This document shows, piece by piece, positions 27,019 through 34,612 of a stretch of DNA of 43,437 bases (positions within the stretch are counted from its first letter, which is position 1; every line of letters begins with the position of its first letter). The DNA is from Colwellia sp. (lineage in GTDB: Bacteria > Pseudomonadota > Gammaproteobacteria > Enterobacterales > Alteromonadaceae). The stretch covers positions 1 through 43,437 of the forward strand of contig JAPHTO010000022.1 of assembly GCA_026196955.1 (NCBI GenBank). The letters run 5' to 3'. The notes under the pieces were generated by a model. The model worked only from the letters and a program-made list of their open reading frames with translations. It made no database searches and was not told the DNA's origin. The position numbers were made by a program, and so were the translations under genes.

Positions 27019-28683
27019 ATGAAAAAAAACATCTTAAAAACACTGGTTGCTTTGTGCGTATTAAGTGCAACTAACCAAGTTGTCGCTGCCGACAATACTG
27101 GTAGCAGTGAAACAGAGCAACGACCCAATATTCTATTTATCATGTCTGATGATCATGCTTTTCAAGCCTTGAGTGCTTACGGTCATCCGGTATCAAAATT
27201 AGCGCCGACACCTAACCTTGATCGTATTGCTAAAAATGGTATGCGCTTTAACAAAGGTTTTGTTACTAACTCATTATGTGGTCCAAGCCGTGCAGCCATG
27301 CTAACCGGTAAATTTGGTCACAAAAATGGTTATTCATACAATGGTCAAACATTTGATGGTAGCCAGCAAACTTGGCCGAAAATGCTTAAAGAAGCAGGTT
27401 ATACCACAGCCGTTATTGGAAAATGGCATATTGGCAAAAAGCCAACAGGTCTTAACTTTGATTTTTGGAAAATTCTAAATGACCAAGGCGAATACTACAA
27501 TCCTGATTTTATTACTAAAGAAGGCGTTGAGAAAAAAGTACCTGGTTATGCAACTGACTTAGTTACTGATTACAGTCTACAGTGGCTGGATAAGCAACGT
27601 GATAAAAGCAAACCATTTGCTTTGCTTATGCATCATAAAGCGCCACACCGTAACTGGATGCCAGCATTACGTCATTTAACTCAGTATGAAAATATTGAAT
27701 TTCCAGTACCGGCTAACTACTTTGATGATTATAAAGGTCGTGTAGCCGCCGCTGAGCAAAAATTGAATATTTATCGTGATATGTATGAAGGTCATGACTT
27801 GAAAATGACTAAGTCTACCGAGTCAAACGAATTGCGTTACGACCGTTGGCCAGATCATTTTGCTCGTTTAACTAAAGAGCAAAGAGCTACTTGGGATGCT
27901 GCTTATAAAAAGCGTAATGATGATATGAATAATGCCAATTTCGATGAAAAAGAAATGGCTTTGTGGAAATATCAACGTTACATGCAAGACTACTTAGCAA
28001 CCATTTCTGCCGTTGATGAAAGCATTGGTGAAGTTTTAAATTATCTAGAAGCTACTGGCTTATCAGATAATACCTTAGTGGTTTACACCTCAGATCAAGG
28101 TTTCTACTTAGGTGAACATGGTTGGTTCGATAAGCGTTTTATGTACGAAGAATCAATGCGTGCGCCTTTATTGATGCAATTTCCGGGTAAAATCCCTGCG
28201 GGCTCAGTTTCAGAAGAGTTAGTACAAAACATTGACTTTGCACCAACTTTCTTAGAATACGCTGGTGTTGATGTGCCTGAAGATATTCAAGGTGAATCGC
28301 TAACGCCAATCACGTCTGGCGAGCCAGTAGAAAATTGGCGTCAATCATTGTATTACCATTATTACGAATTTCCGGGTTTTCACTCGGTAAAACGTCACTT
28401 TGGTGTGCGAGATCAGCGCTTTAAATTAATACATTTTTATAACGATGTTGATGAGTGGGAATTCTATGACTTAGAAAAAGACCCAAGCGAGATGAATAAC
28501 GCTATCAATGATCCTGAATATAAAAGTGACATTGCTCGTATGAAAGCAGAGTTAACCCGCTTGATGACACATTACGACGAGCCAGATTATGCTGAGTGGA
28601 AAGATGCTGTGCTTAAACGAGGTAATCGTTGGAAAAAAGGCGGTAAAAAAAGAAAAAAAACTAAAAACGTATCAAAAAGCTAA
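27019..28683 (+). CDS. Exported S1 sulfatase, GH3 operon gene 3
   Basis: The start is ATG 27019 with AAAGGAAA upstream, giving 554 residues and a good signal peptide (KNILKTLVALCVLSATNQVVAA); an upstream TTG at 26974 has no support. Motifs are FIMSDDHAFQALSAYG, LCGPSRAAMLTG (formylglycine Cys87), GKWHIGKKPTGLNF and YTSDQGFYLGEHGWFDKRF. This SDQGF(Y)xGEHG form is typical of the N-acetylglucosamine-6-sulfatase / choline-sulfatase / iduronate-sulfatase-like branch with a DUF4976-type C-terminus. The tail is strongly basic (GNRWKKGGKKRKKTKNVSKS). Its close paralogue at 28784 lies behind a terminator. Confidence 0.88.
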   Translation: MKKNILKTLVALCVLSATNQVVAADNTGSSETEQRPNILFIMSDDHAFQALSAYGHPVSKLAPTPNLDRIAKNGMRFNKGFVTNSLCGPSRAAMLTGKFGHKNGYSYNGQTFDGSQQTWPKMLKEAGYTTAVIGKWHIGKKPTGLNFDFWKILNDQGEYYNPDFITKEGVEKKVPGYATDLVTDYSLQWLDKQRDKSKPFALLMHHKAPHRNWMPALRHLTQYENIEFPVPANYFDDYKGRVAAAEQKLNIYRDMYEGHDLKMTKSTESNELRYDRWPDHFARLTKEQRATWDAAYKKRNDDMNNANFDEKEMALWKYQRYMQDYLATISAVDESIGEVLNYLEATGLSDNTLVVYTSDQGFYLGEHGWFDKRFMYEESMRAPLLMQFPGKIPAGSVSEELVQNIDFAPTFLEYAGVDVPEDIQGESLTPITSGEPVENWRQSLYYHYYEFPGFHSVKRHFGVRDQRFKLIHFYNDVDEWEFYDLEKDPSEMNNAINDPEYKSDIARMKAELTRLMTHYDEPDYAEWKDAVLKRGNRWKKGGKKRKKTKNVSKS

Positions 28684-28715
28684 TTAAGCAATGACAAGTA
28701 ATTAAGTCGTATTTA

Positions 28716-28759
28716 GCAGTGACATCCTTAGAGATTTTTAAGGTTGTCACTGCTTTTTT
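28716..28759 (+). terminator. Intrinsic terminator after GH3 operon
   Basis: GCAGTGACATCCTTA (28716-28730) pairs with TAAGGTTGTCACTGC (28739-28753) with one mismatch, followed by TTTTTT. The following sulfatase has no promoter element of its own. Confidence 0.85.
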
Positions 28760-28783
28760 GTTGAAACTGCTCGAGGAAGCACA

Positions 28784-30340
28784 ATGTCAATTTCTAATAC
28801 CTTACTAATATTCATTTTGATAAATACTGTACTGATCAGCAAGGTATTTGCTTCAGTATTTCCTGAAAAAGTGAATGCCCAAGCAATTGAGGGCGCAAAA
28901 AAGAGAAATATCGTCTTCATTCTCACTGACGATCATAGATATGATGCCATGGGTTTTATTGGTCATCCTTTTATGAAAACGCCTAATTTAGATACAATCG
29001 CTAAAGAAGGTGTGCATTTAAAAAATGCTTTTGTTACTACCTCGCTTTGTTCACCTAGCCGGGCGTCAATTCTAACGGGCTTATATACCCATAAGCATCG
29101 TGTTATAGATAACAATCGTCTTGAGCAAGAAGGCACGGTTTATTTTCCGCAATACTTGCAACAACAAGGTTATAACACCAGCTTTTTTGGCAAGTGGCAT
29201 ATGGGACGTCATAGCGATGAAAAACGTCAAGGTTTTGATCATTGGGTAAGTTTTGCTGGTCAAGGGCATTACCTGCCACCAAGCCCAGATTATACACTGA
29301 ATGTAAATGGTAAGCGGGTTAAGCAAAAAGGTTATATTACCGATGAATTAACCGACTACGCCGTTGACTGGATGGAGCAGCAGAGTAAATCGGATAAACC
29401 ATTTATGATGTACCTCTCACATAAAGCCGTACATGCTAACTTTACCGCAGCTGAGCGCCATAAAGGCATGTACGATGGACAAGTAAGTTTACCCGTTACT
29501 CATAAAACGTCAGATTACCAAAAGAATACCCCGCGTTGGTTAAGAGACCAGCGCAACAGCTGGCACGGTGTTGATTTTCCTTATCATAGTGAAGTGGACA
29601 TTAAAAAGTACTATCAGAACTACACCGAAGCTTTTGCTGCCGTTGACGACAGTATTGGCCGTGTAAAAGCGCAATTGAAAAAAATGGGCATTTACGAAGA
29701 AACCCTTATTATTTATATGGGCGATAACGGCTTTATGTTTGGTGAGCATGGTTTGATTGATAAACGTGTTGCTTATGAAACGTCAATTCGAGTACCTATG
29801 TTAATGCAGTGCCCTGAATTATTTGAAGGAGGGCAAACTCTTGAGCAAGTAGTCGCAAATATTGATATTGGCCCAACCATCTTAGAAGCCGCAGGGGTTA
29901 AAACACCTCAGCATATGGACGGTAAAAGCTTTATAGCGCTAGCACAGAAAAAAGAAATTCAATGGCGCGATTACTTTTTGTATGTCTATTACTGGGAGAA
30001 AAACTTTCCACAGTCACCAACCGTGTTTGCCTTACGTGGCGACCGCTATAAATATATTACTTACTATGGCTTATGGGATACCGACGAATTATACGACTTA
30101 GCAAACGATCCAGGTGAAACGACTAATTTAATCGCTGAGCCTCAATATGCAGAGGTGATTAGCACCATGGAAGATCGTCTATATGAAATGCTAAACGATG
30201 CAGGTGGTATGGATATTCCTATGAACAAACCTAGTGGTGAATATCGTAACCTACGCTATCAAAAGCGTGGCGGACAAAAAGCGGCAGACTTCCCTAGCAA
30301 TAATGTGGTCAAAAAGCCGGTTAATCTTAATGCTCACTAA
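28784..30340 (+). CDS. Exported S1 sulfatase, paralogue of the one at 27019
   Basis: This 518-residue protein has a signal peptide (LLIFILINTVLISKVFA). Motifs are FILTDDHRYDAMGFIG, LCSPSRASILTG (formylglycine Cys89), GKWHMGRHSDEKRQGFDHW and YMGDNGFMFGEHGLIDKR. It belongs to the same GEHG-containing branch as the previous sulfatase but lacks its basic tail. GAGGAAG precedes the ATG. It lies 100 bp downstream of the previous gene, with the terminator between them, and ends before another terminator at 30399-30436, so it is probably expressed at a lower level by read-through. Confidence 0.88.
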   Translation: MSISNTLLIFILINTVLISKVFASVFPEKVNAQAIEGAKKRNIVFILTDDHRYDAMGFIGHPFMKTPNLDTIAKEGVHLKNAFVTTSLCSPSRASILTGLYTHKHRVIDNNRLEQEGTVYFPQYLQQQGYNTSFFGKWHMGRHSDEKRQGFDHWVSFAGQGHYLPPSPDYTLNVNGKRVKQKGYITDELTDYAVDWMEQQSKSDKPFMMYLSHKAVHANFTAAERHKGMYDGQVSLPVTHKTSDYQKNTPRWLRDQRNSWHGVDFPYHSEVDIKKYYQNYTEAFAAVDDSIGRVKAQLKKMGIYEETLIIYMGDNGFMFGEHGLIDKRVAYETSIRVPMLMQCPELFEGGQTLEQVVANIDIGPTILEAAGVKTPQHMDGKSFIALAQKKEIQWRDYFLYVYYWEKNFPQSPTVFALRGDRYKYITYYGLWDTDELYDLANDPGETTNLIAEPQYAEVISTMEDRLYEMLNDAGGMDIPMNKPSGEYRNLRYQKRGGQKAADFPSNNVVKKPVNLNAH

Positions 30341-30398
30341 TTGACATTGAACCTATTACTGAAAAGTATTGAGTTCCCCAAAATGTAAGCCTATTTCA

Positions 30399-30436
30399 AA
30401 GCTTCAGCTGATGTCTATATTGGTTGAAGCTTTTTT
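30399..30436 (+). terminator. Intrinsic terminator after sulfatase at 28784
   Basis: AAGCTTCA (30399-30406) pairs with TGAAGCTT (30425-30432), and a run of six T follows. It closes the GH3-sulfatase cluster; the rest of the gap up to 30696 holds the next promoter element. Confidence 0.75.
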
Positions 30437-30546
30437 AGTATTTGTATCTAAAAACTCTCTCTAAGTGTCAAAAAATTTTACATGTTTAAACGTTTTTAAT
30501 ACAACAAGTTACCAATATTTAGCGTTAAATTGCTAATAATTGTTAC

Positions 30547-30575
30547 GGATTTGTACAGGTTAACGGCTCTTTATT
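30547..30575 (+). promoter_or_regulatory. Locus promoter element before the 1273-residue protein gene
   Basis: TTAC then GGATT at 30547-30551, a 15-nt spacer (one longer than elsewhere) and CTCTTTATT at 30567-30575, then A. It lies 121 bp before the ATG. Confidence 0.65.
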
Positions 30576-30696
30576 AGAGTGCTCGTAAAATTATTTTGTT
30601 CAACACATCAAGATACGTAGCAAAAATGGATCTGCCTTTCAGGCAAAAAGGATATTAAAAATATAATTATAAAATTAAATACAATAGGATAGTCGC

Positions 30697-33600
30697 ATGA
30701 ACAATTTCGCTATACCCTCAAAGAAAAAACGATTAAAAGAAGTACTCTATTCCCTTTGCTTAATATCTTGTACATCAACACTTAATGCCGCAGAAGTGCC
30801 AATATTTACCGATGGTTTTGAATCTGGTGATTTTAGTGCAGGCGGTTGGACTAATATAGGTAACAATGCCAGTGTTAGATCTACGTCTGCTTATAATAAC
30901 ACTGCTTTTGGTGCAAGAACTCAACGCGGCGCTGATTTTGAAAAAGTGATCAATACAGCTGGCTATACTGATTTAGATATTAGCTATGTTAGAAAAACAG
31001 AATCATTATCTGGCAGTGATAATTTAGCTGTGGAGTGGTCTTATGACGGAGTTACATGGACTGTTTTAGAAACGACGCAAGCCACTGACTGGGAAGCTAA
31101 ATCTTTTTCAGTACCTACCGATGCGGGTGAACAATTTCACTTACGATTTAATTTAAATTCTAACAAACATTCCAAACGTGCTCACATCGATGACGTACAA
31201 ATAATTGGTCATGAAGACGTGGCAATTGTCCCTGTCGTGAATCCTGATGTTGTTACCACTGACTGGGTTTATAATAGTGCGGGTAAGGCTAGCTTAGTAG
31301 CCACAGCACAAGTTAGTGGCAGTTATGCGGTTGTTGATCGTGACAACGGCATCATTGAATTGAGTGACATTCGTCAAACTGTGCAACACACCATCACCAA
31401 AGCACAAATTCAAGCACTACTCCCCAATGCCGACCTTTCAGGTGAAAATGGTCTATGTTCGTTGGCCTTATCTCCTAGTGGTCGTCAGCTATTTATTGGT
31501 GTTTGTACAGGCGGTAGCGCCAGTGATAAAGATGCGATTCTAGCTTTTAATACCAATACTGAAGTGTTAAGTGTTTTTGATCGCTTAACCATTGCTAGTA
31601 CTGCAAGTGTAAATAGCAATTACGGAATGAGCTACTTTAAAGGTGAATTGTTTGTTGGCACGGATAATGGTCTGTATCGTTATGATGCCTCTAGAAATGC
31701 CGTAGCAGATGCTATTGCCGATGCGCCTCTTTCAGCAGCTTTAGTGCCAACAGATAGCCCTGTTATTACGGGACTGACTGTCGATATGGTTGATCAAAAG
31801 CTTTATGTCAGCACGCCAAGTACGCTATATCGTGCTGATTTAACAACCACACTGTCACTCGAAAATATTGCAAGTGGTAGTGATATTAAATCCATTGCGT
31901 TTGCGCGTACTTATGGTGGTGATAACACCGGCGGTCTTTATGTTGTTGAAAATAAAGATGTGTTGGCAAGTGTTTCTAATGTACCAACAGTGAGTTTACG
32001 TGCTGGTGGCGCGGTTACTTTAAATCATTATACCGATCTTGATGCTGATGTAGCGGCTATTGCGGCAACCGCTGAAGGGCGCATGCTGCTTGGTGGTTTA
32101 ACACCAAAAATGATGTCTGATAGCACAGATACTCGCATGGACTTTGATGCTTGGTTAGCAGATGAGTTAAATCAATATGTCGGGGCAATCAAAAGCTTAG
32201 TAGGCTCAGGTACTATAGCTGGCACTAATGCCTTGGTTCCTGAAGGCTTTTTAACTCGTAAAATTGTTGGCACGTCAGAATCACCAAATGACACACCAAT
32301 TGCTGATAATGTTGGTTGGGCCCTATTTTTATTAATGGCTGCCGATCAAGTTAGCCCTGATGCTGATATTGAAACAGTGATGGATTTGCTTATTCAACGT
32401 CATGCAGGTTTACACCCTGATGGCTTAGGTGGTGTTAAAACCGTCGATGGTCATTTCATGCGTAACTATGTTGCAGAAGGTATTCCTAATGCAGCTAATC
32501 CGCAACCACAAGTTTATATCAGCATGAAGTTTATCCCTGCTGTCTATAAAGCAGTTGAGCTGTATCCAAATAACGCCAATTTCAAAGCGTATAAAGAATA
32601 TTTACGTCAAACCATGAAACGTGCCAGCGATACTATTCGTGCAGAGCAACGTATTACTTGGGAAAATGATGATCATGGTCCTATTTTGTTAAACAACAAG
32701 ATGACCAATGAAACTTGGATTTACGGTGATTTAGCTGCCGCACAAGATCCTCTAGCCACGCAAGATTATGCCGAGTATGTTTATTCGCGTACAAACATGA
32801 ATTATGACGAATGGTTACTCGGTGAGCCAGTCATTCTATCTTCACATTCTGCCTTTATAATTATGGGTGGTTCGATGATATTACGTCATCATTTTGAAGA
32901 TACTGATTGGAAGCAACAAAATAAGAACTATTACGGCGTAACAATGGCCGCGGGTGATGATTTAGGTGCGCCGTACTATGCCGCTTTCTCTGCGGGTAAT
33001 AATCCGTTTGTTACCAGTGGTAGTTATTGGAATGACGGCCCAAGTGATCATCCAGGTGACATCATCCACTTCCCAGCGGTATTAGGTTTAGGTCAACTAG
33101 GTTGGAGTGCTCCAGTTGTAGGTGGCTATCAAGCTTACCGTGACGGTAGACGTCAAGAAATTCTAAATGGCTCAGGTGGTTTGAACTTCTCAATGCTAAC
33201 CCGTTGGTCAATGCAAGATCCAAATTATGTTATGCCGTCAGTTGGTTTTGCTGATTTTTGGTTTGGCGCTATGGGCTTGATGGAAACTATTCAACCAGGT
33301 GTAATGAACACCTTACGTGATGAGTTCTATATACCTGATATGCATGAGGGGGTTTCTGCGGCCGGTAATGTTGAATTAACTTATTCTAAAATAACGCCAC
33401 GTCGTATTATTGGTGTAGATGGTTTAGGTAATGAAACTTCTTATGGTTTCCAATTGTCTCCGTATGAATTCCCTGCAAATGAGAGTTTTGATAGTTATAA
33501 AGTAGTCGACCCAGAAGGTGAGTTACTTGAGTTGAACGATGTTGTTTCTGCTACTCCTCGTTTTCAAAACCCTAACTTTGAAAACGGTTTAACCAACTGG

Positions 33601-34518
33601 ACTAAAACAGGCGATTACAAGTTTTATCAACCAACTATAAACGGCATTAGTATTAATAATACCAGTGCTGAAATTCGCACTAACCCTACCGTTACTGATA
33701 CAGAGTCAAGTTTGAGCCAAACGTTAAACGTTTCAGGTGATCTTAGTAATACACGTTACAAGCTGAGAGCTAATGGCTCACTTGCTACTACGGGTGCTCC
33801 TGGACAAGGTTATATGCGCATTCAGTGGGATAATGATAACGATGCCAGTAATGGCACTATTTCAACCCACAGTAGTAATTTACTTAATGATGCTAATCAG
33901 CGAGTTGAATTTTTGATTGATGCACAAAAACCGAGTAACGCAAATTATATGCATATCGCTTTTGTTGTTGAAAAAGTAGCGGCTGTTTACCATCGCTATA
34001 TCTTTGATGATTTGTCAGTAGTTCGCTTAGGGGCAGATTCGCCAATAACCAATGGTGATTTTGAAAGTGGCATGACAGGTTGGGCAGAGTCAGCAGCACA
34101 AATTAACTTGACTACCGATCCTTTAGAAGTGATTGAAGGTGCTAGCTCGCTTAAGTTCAGTATCGGTGCCGGACTTACTGGTTGGAAAAAGGCGACTAAA
34201 AACCTTGATGTAGCAAATGACCCATTAGGTACTCGCTATATATTCCGCCTTGATACTAAAGTTATTTCAATGACAGATTCTAACTTCGAAATCTTTATTG
34301 ATGTTTATGATGCATCGGGCAATAAAGTTATTACCCGTAACGATATTGGCGACATTATTCCGAGCACGGACGGGGAAATAGCCTTTACTTTCCGTAAACG
34401 TCCTGGCGATGATAATTATGATATTGTTTTTCGTATGAAACGTAATAGCTCTGCATCTACAGGTACAGATGAGATTGTTATTGATAACCTCCGTTTAGAC
34501 AAAGAACAACTTTTCTAA
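30697..34518 (+). CDS. Large exported multidomain protein, candidate new glycan-active enzyme
   Basis: This 1273-residue protein has a signal peptide ending near residue 32 (TSTLNAA). Domains seen in order are as follows. First, the locus-specific beta-sandwich module at about 37-170 (DGFESGDFSAGGWTN, VEWSYDGVTWTVLE, RAHIDDVQI). Second, a beta-propeller-like region at about 175-465 (LALSPSGRQLFIGVCTGG, ELFVGTDNGLYRYD, KLYVSTPSTLYRADL). Third, a helix-rich region at about 470-880, with many W, H, D and E residues (GWALFLLMAADQV, QVYISMKFIPAVYKAVEL, WENDDHGPILLNNK, YWNDGPSDHPGDIIHF), which suits an (alpha/alpha)-barrel glycosidase or lyase. Last, two CBM4/9-like sandwiches at about 955-1110 and 1115-1270 (NPNFENGLTNW, NGDFESGMTGW). 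I do not recognise the family of the helical region. It is followed by a modular sulfatase, so the pair likely act outside the cell on polymer. Confidence 0.6.
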   Translation: MNNFAIPSKKKRLKEVLYSLCLISCTSTLNAAEVPIFTDGFESGDFSAGGWTNIGNNASVRSTSAYNNTAFGARTQRGADFEKVINTAGYTDLDISYVRKTESLSGSDNLAVEWSYDGVTWTVLETTQATDWEAKSFSVPTDAGEQFHLRFNLNSNKHSKRAHIDDVQIIGHEDVAIVPVVNPDVVTTDWVYNSAGKASLVATAQVSGSYAVVDRDNGIIELSDIRQTVQHTITKAQIQALLPNADLSGENGLCSLALSPSGRQLFIGVCTGGSASDKDAILAFNTNTEVLSVFDRLTIASTASVNSNYGMSYFKGELFVGTDNGLYRYDASRNAVADAIADAPLSAALVPTDSPVITGLTVDMVDQKLYVSTPSTLYRADLTTTLSLENIASGSDIKSIAFARTYGGDNTGGLYVVENKDVLASVSNVPTVSLRAGGAVTLNHYTDLDADVAAIAATAEGRMLLGGLTPKMMSDSTDTRMDFDAWLADELNQYVGAIKSLVGSGTIAGTNALVPEGFLTRKIVGTSESPNDTPIADNVGWALFLLMAADQVSPDADIETVMDLLIQRHAGLHPDGLGGVKTVDGHFMRNYVAEGIPNAANPQPQVYISMKFIPAVYKAVELYPNNANFKAYKEYLRQTMKRASDTIRAEQRITWENDDHGPILLNNKMTNETWIYGDLAAAQDPLATQDYAEYVYSRTNMNYDEWLLGEPVILSSHSAFIIMGGSMILRHHFEDTDWKQQNKNYYGVTMAAGDDLGAPYYAAFSAGNNPFVTSGSYWNDGPSDHPGDIIHFPAVLGLGQLGWSAPVVGGYQAYRDGRRQEILNGSGGLNFSMLTRWSMQDPNYVMPSVGFADFWFGAMGLMETIQPGVMNTLRDEFYIPDMHEGVSAAGNVELTYSKITPRRIIGVDGLGNETSYGFQLSPYEFPANESFDSYKVVDPEGELLELNDVVSATPRFQNPNFENGLTNWTKTGDYKFYQPTINGISINNTSAEIRTNPTVTDTESSLSQTLNVSGDLSNTRYKLRANGSLATTGAPGQGYMRIQWDNDNDASNGTISTHSSNLLNDANQRVEFLIDAQKPSNANYMHIAFVVEKVAAVYHRYIFDDLSVVRLGADSPITNGDFESGMTGWAESAAQINLTTDPLEVIEGASSLKFSIGAGLTGWKKATKNLDVANDPLGTRYIFRLDTKVISMTDSNFEIFIDVYDASGNKVITRNDIGDIIPSTDGEIAFTFRKRPGDDNYDIVFRMKRNSSASTGTDEIVIDNLRLDKEQLF

Positions 34519-34528
34519 AGCTACTAAG

Positions 34529-34561
34529 CCCCTTGCTAAGTCATATTAGCAAGGGGTTTTT
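34529..34561 (+). terminator. Intrinsic terminator between the large enzyme and modular sulfatase genes
   Basis: CCCCTTGCTAA (34529-34539) pairs perfectly with TTAGCAAGGGG (34546-34556), followed by TTTTT. No promoter element separates it from the sulfatase start at 34613. Confidence 0.88.
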
Positions 34562-34612
34562 AATTACTACATTTAATTTCTCTAAAAAATAATTACTATA
34601 AAAGAGCACGTA

